From Rhizobium jaguaris (GTDB lineage: Bacteria > Pseudomonadota > Alphaproteobacteria > Rhizobiales > Rhizobiaceae), in NCBI RefSeq assembly GCF_003627755.1, contig NZ_CP032694.1, positions 1,107,501-1,171,500 of the forward strand: a DNA stretch of 64,000 nt. The letters are read 5' to 3'. The notes under the pieces were generated by a model. That model was not told where the DNA came from, did not search any database, and saw nothing but the letters and a program-made list of their open reading frames with translations. This document shows positions 44,114 through 52,413 of the stretch, piece by piece. Position numbers and translations under genes: made by a program. Every line of letters begins with the position of its first letter. The first letter of the stretch is position 1.

Positions 44114-44710
44114 TTAAATCCAGCCGATGAGTTTCTGCTCAGGATCGATCTTCAAGATACGGTCCTGCGGGATATCCGCTTCGGCAGCATCTTCCTTCGG
44201 AACTTCACCGATCAGCCGGAACAGCGAGCGGATAACGCCGCCATGGGTCACGCAGACCGTCGGCCGATCGACTGACGTCAGCCAGGACCCGACGCGCCAG
44301 GAGAGGATTTCATAGCTCTCCGCATCCTCGCCGGGCGGGATAAAATCCCATTTGCCGGCATTGCGCTCGGCGAGGCGCTCGGCCTCGGTCGCCTTCAAAT
44401 CCTTGATGGTAAAACCTTCCCAGGCGCCGAAGGAGACTTCGACCAGCCGTTCGTCGGTGCAATAGTCCTTGGGCGGCAGCCCCATGGCGTCGCGCGCGAT
44501 CTCCATGGTCTCGCGGGTGCGCCTCAGTGGGCTCGCAACAAAATCGAAAGGCCGGTTTTCGAAGGAGAGAATTTCGCCAAGCTCAACACCGTTCTGCCGC
44601 GCTTGCGCGCGGCCGATGGCGTTGAGATCGATGTCCTTCTGCCCCTGCAGCCGACGCTCGGCATTCCAGTCCGTCTGACCGTGGCGTATCACATAGATGA
44701 TGGGCGGCAC
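44114..44710 (-). CDS. Histidine phosphatase family protein
   Basis: The 198-residue protein has the phosphoglycerate-mutase-like catalytic motif IRHGQTDWN, with phosphohistidine, and the second His in VTHGG. Other residues match broad-specificity phosphatases (PLRRTRETMEI, FGAWEGF). It lies 18 bases after fabI in the same direction, so the two may share a transcript. Substrate unknown. Confidence 0.88.
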   Translation of the reverse strand: MPPIIYVIRHGQTDWNAERRLQGQKDIDLNAIGRAQARQNGVELGEILSFENRPFDFVASPLRRTRETMEIARDAMGLPPKDYCTDERLVEVSFGAWEGFTIKDLKATEAERLAERNAGKWDFIPPGEDAESYEILSWRVGSWLTSVDRPTVCVTHGGVIRSLFRLIGEVPKEDAAEADIPQDRILKIDPEQKLIGWI

Positions 44711-44728
44711 GGTCAGATTTCCTGTTGA

Positions 44729-45547
44729 TCAGTCCTTAACGACCGCGATGTCCGGCGCATCCACGGCCTTCATGCCAATGGCGTGATAGCCCGAATCGAC
44801 ATGGTGCACTTCGCCGGTAACGGCGGTGGAAAGATCGGAGAGGAGATAAAGCGCGGAACTGCCGACTTCATCGATCGAAACCGTACGCTTCAGCGGCGCG
44901 TTATATTCGTTCCACTTCAGGATGTAGCGGAAGTCGCCGATGCCAGCTGCAGCAAGCGTCTTGATCGGGCCGGCCGAAATGGCGTTGACGCGAATGCCGC
45001 GACCGCCGAGGTCGACGGCGAGATAGCGCACGCTCGCTTCGAGAGCGGCCTTGGCAACGCCCATGACGTTGTAATTCGGCATGACCTTTTCTGCACCATA
45101 ATAGGTCAGCGTGATGATCGAGCCGCCGTCGTTCATGATGCGCTCGGCGCGCTGTGCGACGGCGATCAGCGAATAGACGGAGATGTCCATGGTGCGCGCG
45201 AAATTATCGCGGCTGGTGTCGACGTAGCGGCCGGTCAGTTCGTCCTTGTCAGAGAAGGCGATGGCATGCACGACGAAATCGATCCGGCCCCATTTGGCTT
45301 CCAGCGTGTCGATGACGGCGTCGATCGTTGCGGGTTCCGTAACATCGCAATGGCCTGCCATGAAGGCGCCAAGTTCCTGGGCGAGCGGCTCGACGCGCTT
45401 CTTCAAGGCGTCGCCCTGCCACGTCAATGCGATCTCGGCACCGGCTTCCGAACAGGCCTTGGCAATACCCCACGCTATGGAACGGTTGTTTGCAACGCCG
45501 AGGATGACGCCGCGCTTGCCTGCCATGAGGCCAGTGGCTTGAGCCAT
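44729..45547 (-). CDS. fabI: Enoyl-[acyl-carrier-protein] reductase (NADH)
   Basis: The 272-residue enzyme reduces enoyl-ACP in the last step of fatty acid elongation. It has the nucleotide site GVANNRSIAWGIAKA, LTYYGAEKVMPNYNVMGVAKAALEA shown in part as YYGAEKVMPNYN with the Tyr-x6-Lys pair, and AGPIKTLAA. Length and motifs are those of FabI and not FabL or FabK. It is divergent from the DnaJ-like gene at right. Confidence 0.93.
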   Translation of the reverse strand: MAQATGLMAGKRGVILGVANNRSIAWGIAKACSEAGAEIALTWQGDALKKRVEPLAQELGAFMAGHCDVTEPATIDAVIDTLEAKWGRIDFVVHAIAFSDKDELTGRYVDTSRDNFARTMDISVYSLIAVAQRAERIMNDGGSIITLTYYGAEKVMPNYNVMGVAKAALEASVRYLAVDLGGRGIRVNAISAGPIKTLAAAGIGDFRYILKWNEYNAPLKRTVSIDEVGSSALYLLSDLSTAVTGEVHHVDSGYHAIGMKAVDAPDIAVVKD

Positions 45548-45669
45548 ATTCTGCTCCCTTGAACTTTCGATTGATCCTGCCTATGGCATAGCCCGATCCC
45601 CTGTTCAAGCATCGGAAAGATCATCAACTGTTAGGGATCGTAACAAAGGGTGCGGTTGTCACTGAAATT

Positions 45670-46845
45670 TCACAGAAAAAAGCCCTCGCGCATGCTGCGC
45701 ATCAAATCGGTAACTTTATCATCTGGTTTTTCCCACAGCATCAAGCGCAATTCCACCACAAGATCGCCTTTTCCGCCATGCCCATCCGGTAGTCCCTCAC
45801 CGGAGATTCGGACGACCTGATCCGAACCGGACCAGGGGGGGACTGTCAGCTTGACCGGACCGTTCAATCCCTCGACCGTTGTCTCATAACCGAGCACCGC
45901 ATTTTCGATGGTCACGGGAAGTGTCGTATGGACGTCCAGGCCCCTAAGCGTAAAGCGGCGGTCGGTGGAGAGGTGGATGGTGATGGCCACGTCGCCGCGC
46001 TGCATGCCCTGCAATTTCAGCCCCTGGCCCTTCAGATGCACGACTTGGCCGTTGCTGATATCCGTCGTGGCCTGAAAGCGCGCCTCCCGTCCGTCTGAGA
46101 GCGGAACGGTGATCCAGTGCCCCTTTAGCATGTCATCGAGGGTGACAGTCGCTTCGGCTGCGATCTCCGGCGTCTTCTCGGGCACCCTGTCCTGCGTGGT
46201 GCCGCCGGTGATGCGGCGTACGAGCGAGCCGAGGATGCCGAAGCGCGAGCGGACGACGCCCGGGCCGGTCCCGGTTGCAAGCTGCTCTTCGTCGGCAAAG
46301 GTTTCGCCGGTCTCGCCGCTGTTCGGCTCTTGCTGCTTGCCTGCCTCCGCGACACCGGTTTCGGTCGCAGTCTGATTCGGTGTCGCGCGAGCGGCCTTGG
46401 CGCCGAAAATGCGCTCGACCATATCCTCGGGTGACTCGGTTGCGGCGGCACCGGCAGCCTGCGGGTTGGCGGCCGACGCAGCCTTCTGCGCCTTCTGAGC
46501 ATTGGCACGGGCGAGCTCTTCCAGGATCTTTTCGGCGTTGGCGCGCGCGGCCTTGGCACGTTCCGCGGCTTCGCGGGCCGCCTGGCGCTGCTGTATGATG
46601 GTTTGTTCTTTGCTTTGGCCGCTCGCTTCGGCCATGCGCGCCACCTGGTCATAACGGCCGCGCTTCTGCGGGTCCTTCAACGTCTCATAGGCACGGCCGA
46701 TTTCGGCAAAGCGCTCCGTTGCCGTGGGATCGCCGATATTATGGTCGGGATGGACGGCCTTGGCGAGGCTGCGCCACGCCGCCTTGATTTCGTCTGCCCC
46801 AGCATCCCTTTTTACGCCAAGCACCTTGTAAGGATCGCGCATCAT
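45670..46845 (-). CDS. DnaJ-family molecular chaperone
   Basis: The 391-residue protein starts with a J domain (RDPYKVLGVKRDAGADEIKA, with the HPD motif in AVHPDHNIG) that stimulates Hsp70. A long alanine- and glutamine-rich linker (about residues 75-190) follows, then a C-terminal substrate-binding region (VTLDDMLKGHWITVPLSDG; LSTDRRFTLRG). No zinc-finger repeats are present, so it is a CbpA-like rather than a classical DnaJ. The two adjacent ATGs at 46845 and 46842 are equally possible starts; the frame is open for another 33 codons without family character. Confidence 0.85.
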   Translation of the reverse strand: MMRDPYKVLGVKRDAGADEIKAAWRSLAKAVHPDHNIGDPTATERFAEIGRAYETLKDPQKRGRYDQVARMAEASGQSKEQTIIQQRQAAREAAERAKAARANAEKILEELARANAQKAQKAASAANPQAAGAAATESPEDMVERIFGAKAARATPNQTATETGVAEAGKQQEPNSGETGETFADEEQLATGTGPGVVRSRFGILGSLVRRITGGTTQDRVPEKTPEIAAEATVTLDDMLKGHWITVPLSDGREARFQATTDISNGQVVHLKGQGLKLQGMQRGDVAITIHLSTDRRFTLRGLDVHTTLPVTIENAVLGYETTVEGLNGPVKLTVPPWSGSDQVVRISGEGLPDGHGGKGDLVVELRLMLWEKPDDKVTDLMRSMREGFFL

Positions 46846-47073
46846 TGTAACCACCGTTTTGATGGGCGTGCCCGGCCTCGTGTGACACCCCAAAAGAAAG
46901 AAAAAGATATGGATCGCGCCGCATTCCCCGCTCCCCGGAAGCAAGAAAGGTTGACGCGCACATGGTGTGATCCTGCGGGAGCAGTTGCTAATCAGTTGTT
47001 ACGCCGGCCGGCGGTGTCGGTCCGATCTGCCGTGATGGTTAGCCGTTCCCTAAGCTTTGGCGCGAGATATTGC

Positions 47074-47126
47074 CTAGAGCATCCGCTTTCAGGTGGAATC
47101 GCCTGCAAGCGGATAAGATGCTCTAG
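47074..47126. repeat. Palindromic intergenic repeat
   Basis: CTAGAGCATC at the left pairs with GATGCTCTAG at the right, and CGCTT pairs with AAGCG inside. This is a form found in many rhizobial intergenic regions. Confidence 0.65.
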
Positions 47127-47137
47127 ATTCAAAAGAG

Positions 47138-47180
47138 TAGAGCGACCTTTGCGCGTTCAAATGAACGCGCGGCGCTCTAG
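47138..47180. repeat. Second palindromic intergenic repeat
   Basis: TAGAGCG and CGCTCTA form the ends, and GCGCGTTCAAATGAACGCGC is a perfect inner palindrome. It is related in layout to the repeat 12 bases to the left. Confidence 0.65.
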
Positions 47181-47304
47181 GCGCCATGCCCGGCCTACGG
47201 CTGACGGTGCGGTTTCCAAGCAGGATTCACCTTGACAATAAGTATAGACAAATCGTTTCATGACGAGACGAACATGGCGACAAGCGAAAGGGGCTGGGCA
47301 TCCC

Positions 47305-48309
47305 ATGCAGGAAATCTGGATTGACTATCTGAACGCCATCGATGCCAAGGCGCTGGCGCTGACCAATGACGAGATCCTGGAGGCAGTCAGCAAGGCGCTG
47401 GATGCGCAAGGACTCGGCGAAACGGTGATCGAGCCCCGAGTGCATCTCGTGCCCGAAAGCTCCGACAAAGGGCATTTCAATGTGCTGCGTGGCTATGTGA
47501 AGCCGCTGGATTATGCCGGTGTCAAAGTGGTCGGCGATTTCGTCGATAACTACAAACAGGGCCTTCCTTCCGAAATGGCAGTGCTCAACCTTTTCGATCC
47601 GCGTACCGGCGTGCCGAAGGCGATTGTAGACGCCACCGCGATCACGGACATGCGCACCGGCGCCGTTACCGCCATCGGCGCGCGCCATCTCGCGCGCAAG
47701 GACAGCAAGGTGCTTGGCCATATCGGCGCGCGCGGCACCGCCTATTGGAATGTCCGCCTGCTCGACCATCTCTTCGATTTTGAGGAAATCCGCGTCCATT
47801 CCCGTCGCCCGGAAAGCCGCGACGCCTTTGCTGCGCGCCTGGAAAAGGACCTCGGCAAGAAGATCACCGTCACCAATAACTGGGAAGACTGCCTGAAAGG
47901 CGCCGACATCATGGTCGAGGCCAGTCGCCTGCCTGAACCGACGCCGCTCTTCAAGACGACCTGGGTCAAGAAGGGTGCCTTCGTCGTTCCGTATGGCACG
48001 ATGAGCGCCCTAGAATTCGACCTGACCGACATCATGAACAAAGTCGTCGTCGACGATTGGGGCCAGTGCGGTCCGGGCCGTCCGTATGGCGCGTTGCGCC
48101 GGCACGTCGACGAGGGCAAGGTGACGGCGGAGACGCTGCATGCTGAAATCGGCCAGATCGTCTGCGGCGCACGGCCCGGCCGCGAGAGCGATGACGAGAC
48201 CATCCTCTTTTGGCATCGCGGCCTCAGCACCACCGACGTTGCGCTGGGCGCGGCTATGGTCGACAAAGCGAAGCGGATGAATATCGGCCAGCGCCTGCGC
48301 TTCGCCTGA
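47305..48309 (+). CDS. Ornithine cyclodeaminase/mu-crystallin family protein
   Basis: The 334-residue NAD-binding protein has GARGTAYWNVRLL in place of the usual GAGxQA-type nucleotide loop, then VHSRRPESRDAF, and ITDMRTGAVTAIGARHLA for substrate binding. Family members deaminate ornithine to proline or act on other amino acids or imines. It is followed after 29 bases by an ammonia-lyase-like gene, suggesting a linked amino-acid pathway. The start at MQEIWIDYL has a G-rich site (AGGGGC); an upstream ATG adds 15 residues. Confidence 0.82.
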   Translation: MQEIWIDYLNAIDAKALALTNDEILEAVSKALDAQGLGETVIEPRVHLVPESSDKGHFNVLRGYVKPLDYAGVKVVGDFVDNYKQGLPSEMAVLNLFDPRTGVPKAIVDATAITDMRTGAVTAIGARHLARKDSKVLGHIGARGTAYWNVRLLDHLFDFEEIRVHSRRPESRDAFAARLEKDLGKKITVTNNWEDCLKGADIMVEASRLPEPTPLFKTTWVKKGAFVVPYGTMSALEFDLTDIMNKVVVDDWGQCGPGRPYGALRRHVDEGKVTAETLHAEIGQIVCGARPGRESDDETILFWHRGLSTTDVALGAAMVDKAKRMNIGQRLRFA

Positions 48310-48338
48310 AAACGAATGCTTGAGAAACGGACAGACGG

Positions 48339-49862
48339 ATGGATGTGGGCGCGAAAAGCGTGATCTTCGATAGGTCCAGCGCGGATATTGATGCGATCTG
48401 CGCCGTTGCGCGCAACAGCTTCGAGGTCACGATTGGCGCAGATGCGATCGCTGGCATCGAAGCCGCCTATGCCTGTCTTGTTCGCCATGCCGGCGAGGGC
48501 AAGGCGATCTATGGAGTCAGCACCGGCCTGGGCGCTGCGGTGGATACGCGCCTCGATCTCACGAAGGATTCCGGTCAACACCGTATTCCGCGCCCTCGCG
48601 CCGTCGGCGTCGGACGCTTTGCCGAAGCGGACCAGGCCCGCGCCATGATGGCGGCGCGCTTGGCCCGCTTCTGCCACGGCTATTCAGGTGTGTCGCCTGA
48701 GGTCGCGCAAGCGCTTGCCGGTATGCTCAATTGCTCCGTGCATCCGAAGGTGCCGATGACCGGCTCGATCGGCGAAGCGGATCTTCCGCCGCTTGCGCAT
48801 ATCGCCCTTGTATTAGTCGGTGAAGGCACCGCCATCCTCCCGGATGGGCGCGAGGTCTCCGGCGCCGATGCACTTGCGGCTGCTGGGCTTGCGCAGCCAT
48901 CCTTCGGCATCAAGGATGGACTGTCGCTGATCTCTTCCAACGCTGCGTCCGTCGGCCTCGCCTGTCTGCTGCTGCAGGACATCAGACGCGTTTTCGAGGC
49001 GCATATCGGCGCGGCCGCGCTGTCCTACGAAGGATTTCGCGCCAGTCTCGATCCACTTGATCCGTTGGCGAGCCGCTTGCGGCCCGGCCCCGGTCAGGGC
49101 GACGTCGCTGCCGCGGTCCGGTCGCTGCTTGAAGGGGGCGATCTCACAAAACAAGGTGCTGCGCGACGTCTTCAGGACCCGCTCAGCCTTCGCTGCGTGC
49201 CATCGGTCTCCGGCGCCGCTTTACATGCGCTGAGGGGGGCATGGGCCGCTACCGAGCTGGAGCTCCGCTCCAGTGACGACAATCCATCGGTACTTGCCGC
49301 CGAAGATGTCGTATTGCCGACCGGCAATTTCGATCCGACCCATATGGTGCTGGCTTTCGACACGCTGGCGCTGGCGCTCGCGCGCCTGGCCGCCATGGCG
49401 GCCGAACGGATCATGAAGTTGTTATCGCCTGGCTTCTCGGATCTACCGCGCTTTCTCGCCCCGGAAGGTGTCGGCACCAACGGCTTTGGCGCGCTGCAAA
49501 AGACCGTTGCGGCGCTGACGGCGGAGATCGGCCATCTGGCGATGCCCATGCCCTTTGCGGTCACTCCGGTCGCCGATCGTGTCGAGGATTATGCCTCGCT
49601 CGCCATGTCGGTGATCGACAAGACCGGACGGCTTGTGGAGAAGCTGCGATATCTGACCGCGATCGAGCTGATCGTGGCGGCTCGCGCCGTCGATCTGCGC
49701 GGCGCGATGGAGTTGGGTGAGGGGACCAAAGCTTTGTTTGCTGCCGTCCGCTCGATCGCCCCGCCGCTAGAGGTTGACCGTTCGCCCAGCAACGATATCT
49801 ACGCGCTTGCGGATGGCATTGCCGCGGGTGCGCTTATCGGGCCGCTTTTGACTATGAAATGA
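48339..49862 (+). CDS. Aromatic amino acid ammonia-lyase homologue lacking the MIO triad
   Basis: The 507-residue protein matches the histidine/phenylalanine ammonia-lyase fold over its full length: YGVSTGLGA near the N-terminus, PGQGDVAA, SSDDNPSV, and VEDYASLAMSV near the C-terminus. In active lyases Ala-Ser-Gly of GxxGASGDLxPLAH cyclises to the MIO cofactor. Here the segment reads GSIGEADLPPLAH, one residue shorter and without that triad. The catalytic Tyr of QDxYSLRC is Leu here (QDPLSLRC). Classical ammonia-lyase chemistry is therefore unlikely. It is the second gene of a pair with the ornithine cyclodeaminase homologue. It may be a binding protein or have other chemistry. Confidence 0.82.
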   Translation: MDVGAKSVIFDRSSADIDAICAVARNSFEVTIGADAIAGIEAAYACLVRHAGEGKAIYGVSTGLGAAVDTRLDLTKDSGQHRIPRPRAVGVGRFAEADQARAMMAARLARFCHGYSGVSPEVAQALAGMLNCSVHPKVPMTGSIGEADLPPLAHIALVLVGEGTAILPDGREVSGADALAAAGLAQPSFGIKDGLSLISSNAASVGLACLLLQDIRRVFEAHIGAAALSYEGFRASLDPLDPLASRLRPGPGQGDVAAAVRSLLEGGDLTKQGAARRLQDPLSLRCVPSVSGAALHALRGAWAATELELRSSDDNPSVLAAEDVVLPTGNFDPTHMVLAFDTLALALARLAAMAAERIMKLLSPGFSDLPRFLAPEGVGTNGFGALQKTVAALTAEIGHLAMPMPFAVTPVADRVEDYASLAMSVIDKTGRLVEKLRYLTAIELIVAARAVDLRGAMELGEGTKALFAAVRSIAPPLEVDRSPSNDIYALADGIAAGALIGPLLTMK

Positions 49863-49877
49863 GAAACGGGACGGCGA

Positions 49878-50336
49878 TCAGCCGGCCTGTTGGAAGCTCA
49901 GCAATTGCCATTCGCCGTCAGTGAGAAGGCAGGTTTTGCCGAAGAAATTGGCTATGCCGTCATAAGAGTGGCGCGTCGTGCGGAACTGGCGGCAAACCTG
50001 TCCAGAGGCGTTGTTTTCGACGATGGTGTCGATGACACCGGCGCTTCCCGTCGATGCATTCGCCCAGGGCACGGGCTGTCCGTTCAGCTTGTTGAGATCC
50101 GCTGAAGTCACAGCATTGCGCACGGTGGTCTCGTCGGAAACGCTGTCGGCTGTTACGGGAGCGGTCGGGACCGTGCCAGTGGAAACGCTGCGGTCCACCT
50201 TCGCCGAACTCAGTGTGTCCATGCCGCCGCCAACGCAGCCGCCAAGGGTGAAAAGGGAGAAAATGGCAATCGCCATCATCGCGCCTTTTACAAGCTTGCG
50301 CTTTGTATGAACCGTCGACTTTGCTATGACTTCCAC
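49878..50336 (-). CDS. RT0821/Lpp0805-type surface lipoprotein
   Basis: The 152-residue protein has a basic N-terminus, a hydrophobic signal (MAIAIFSLFTLGGC) and a lipobox with Cys at about residue 34, so it should be lipid-anchored. The mature domain has CRQFRTTRHSYDGIANFFGKTC shown in part as CRQFRTTRHSYDG, a pattern of the RT0821/Lpp0805 surface-protein family of unknown function. An internal Met at residue 20 is an alternative start. It is divergent from pdxH, with about 60 bases between them. Confidence 0.72.
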   Translation of the reverse strand: MEVIAKSTVHTKRKLVKGAMMAIAIFSLFTLGGCVGGGMDTLSSAKVDRSVSTGTVPTAPVTADSVSDETTVRNAVTSADLNKLNGQPVPWANASTGSAGVIDTIVENNASGQVCRQFRTTRHSYDGIANFFGKTCLLTDGEWQLLSFQQAG

Positions 50337-50399
50337 CTGAGTATCTTGGCCAGTGTTGGGGCTGGCGGTTTTTAGGAAATGCGGAGAATTTAAGCTAAT

Positions 50400-51020
50400 A
50401 TGTCGGAAAACGAGTTAACAACAGGTGACTTCACCGAACAGAACGAACCCTTCGCGCTTTTCGCCACCTGGCTGCGCGAGGCCGAAGCCACAGAGCCGAA
50501 CGATCCGAACGCGGTTGCCTTGGCAACGGTCGATAAGGATGGATTGCCAAATGTCCGCATGGTTCTTCTGAAAGGTTTCGATAGTCAGGGATTCGTATTC
50601 TATACAAATTTCGAAAGCCAGAAAGGCCAAGAAATTCTTTCCCAAAAGAAAGCGGCAATGTGCTTCCACTGGAAGTCGATGCGTCGGCAGGTGCGGTTGC
50701 GCGGCCTGGTTGAAGTGGTCAGCGACAAGGAAGCCGACGAATATTTCAAGACGCGCGCCCGCGGCAGCCGCATCGGCGCTTGGGCGTCGAAGCAGTCGCG
50801 TCCGCTCGAGGGCCGTTTTGCATTGGAAAAGGCGGTCGCCGAATATACCGCCCGCTACGCGATCGGCGATATTCCGCGTCCTCCTTATTGGTCCGGCTTC
50901 CGTATCCGGCCGCTCTCGATCGAATTCTGGCATGATCGCCAGTTCCGCCTCCATGACCGCGTGGAATTCCGCCGCGACGTGCCGGAAGGTGCCTGGGAAA
51001 AGGTGCGGATGTATCCGTAA
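50400..51020 (+). CDS. pdxH: Pyridoxamine 5'-phosphate oxidase
   Basis: The 206-residue FMN enzyme oxidises pyridoxine or pyridoxamine phosphate to pyridoxal phosphate. It has [35 protein letters not shown], and the C-terminal [20 protein letters not shown], of which RPLSIEFW is the family signature. Length is usual. The reading frame begins just after an A/T-rich leader and a rather weak ribosome-binding site. Confidence 0.93.
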   Translation: MSENELTTGDFTEQNEPFALFATWLREAEATEPNDPNAVALATVDKDGLPNVRMVLLKGFDSQGFVFYTNFESQKGQEILSQKKAAMCFHWKSMRRQVRLRGLVEVVSDKEADEYFKTRARGSRIGAWASKQSRPLEGRFALEKAVAEYTARYAIGDIPRPPYWSGFRIRPLSIEFWHDRQFRLHDRVEFRRDVPEGAWEKVRMYP

Positions 51021-51041
51021 CGGATTATGTCGATGCCCAAA

Positions 51042-51086
51042 GCATGTCGCGCAAAAGTGCGCAGCGGTTTTGCGATAGCGACATGC
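51042..51086. repeat. Palindromic repeat after pdxH
   Basis: GCATGTCGC and GCGACATGC frame a core with CAAAAGTGCGCAGCGG. It is a sequence type I recognise as common in rhizobial intergenic DNA. It may also form a 3' hairpin for pdxH. Confidence 0.65.
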
Positions 51087-51101
51087 GCAAATTCAAGAGC
51101 C

Positions 51102-51142
51102 TAAAGCGCAAGAAGGAGTCTGAAAGATCGCGAAGCGCTTTA
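51102..51142. repeat. Second palindromic repeat, reaching into a stop codon
   Basis: TAAAGCGC and GCGCTTTA pair across a 25-base loop. Its right arm contains the TAA stop of the convergent polysaccharide deacetylase gene. Confidence 0.55.
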
Positions 51143-52185
51143 GCGCCCCATCAACCGCATGGGGATGCCGGAGGCAAGCGCCGAAGCGTATCGGGCCTTT
51201 TGGTAGTGCCCGTTCAACGATAGCCGAGGCAGATGGGTGAGGGCAGCCGCACTTGCCGCTCCGATCGTCCCAGGCCGGGTCGTGACGCCGACGGAAAATC
51301 CGAGTTCCGCCGCAAGCTTGGCTTCGCGGGGGGAAGCCGCCTCGGCGGTGCCGTAGGGATAGGCGATCGTCGCCGGCCGCCGGCCGATGATGTCGGCGAT
51401 GTAATCCGCCGACAATGCCATTTCCGCCGCTGCTTCCGCTTCCGGCAAACGTGCGAGCGCCCGGTGGCTCACCGTATGGGCGCCGAGCGAGGCAAGGGGG
51501 TGACGGACAAGCTGCTTAAGTTCGTCCCGGTCCATGATCGATGCGCGCACGAGATCGAGCGGTTCCAGGCCGTTTTTTCGAGCCAGCTCGTCGATCCGCG
51601 CGACGGCCTCCGTCTCGTCGTGGCTATGAACATAGGCGGCGAAGCGGGCAAACACGGCTTGCCGCTGACCGGCTTTCTTGAGGTCGAAACTCTCCGCGCC
51701 AGTACCGAAATCAAATGTCACGCGGCTCAGCCGGTTGAGGAGGTCGGCCAGCGTTTCCCACCATAAGCTATGGGTTCGCTCCGACAGCCCCTGGGCGACG
51801 AAGACAGTGAAGGGCGCGCCGTGGCGGGAAAAGACCGGCAGCGCGTGGTCGAGATTGTCCCGATTGCCGTCATCAAGTGTGAAGGCAGCAAAGGGTGGCT
51901 TGTCGCGATCATTTGCGATACGTTCCGGCAACGCATCGACAGCGATGAAATCATAGCCGTCCCGTTTCAGCCGGATGATGACCGGTCGAGGAATTCGGGC
52001 GAAATTTCCAGATGTGCATTCGGGGCGAAGGTTCGGGGCAAGGGAGGACGGACATGATGCAGGGTGAAGATGACGCCGAGGCCGGCGACGTCGCGCATCA
52101 GGCCGAGGCTTTTCAGAATTGCGGCGGTTTCCAGCCCGCCGGAAATTGCGGCACGCTTGAGACGGATTCTGATGCCCTGTTCCAT
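51140..52185 (-). pseudogene. Polysaccharide deacetylase gene with an apparent single-base frameshift
   Basis: The N-terminal part ([17 protein letters not shown] to [10 protein letters not shown]) is in one frame. The continuation ([15 protein letters not shown] onward) is in another. The join lies near 51980-51985, where one base appears missing. Downstream motifs are good: TLDDGNRDN for the metal and base Asp pair, and SLGAHTVSH for the metal His. The protein would be a NodB-type deacetylase of about 348 residues acting on a surface polysaccharide. Either the gene is inactivated or the sequence has an error. The 5' part has no strong ribosome-binding site. Confidence 0.7.
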
Positions 52186-52413
52186 GGGAATTGACCCGGT
52201 TGAAAAATGTCCATGCTGTAGCCCATCTGGCGTTAAGTCTTGCTGAATCCACGCCATCTTTTCAATGCGTTAACCGTTATTTTACCAGCAAAGGCAAAAT
52301 AGGAATTCTATCGAGGGTGTTGCCTCAATATCGCACCGAAATCAGGCTTTTGTCGCAAAGGCGCACAACGGGTTGATGCGGTGTATTGGCATTTGTTTCA
52401 GTTGGGGACGAAT

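Larger units (their letters stand above)
46846..47304. other. Intergenic region with rhizobial palindromes
   Basis: The stretch between the DnaJ-like and ornithine cyclodeaminase genes has no gene. Its central part carries two palindromic repeats, listed separately. The rest must hold promoters for the divergent flanking genes. Confidence 0.5.
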
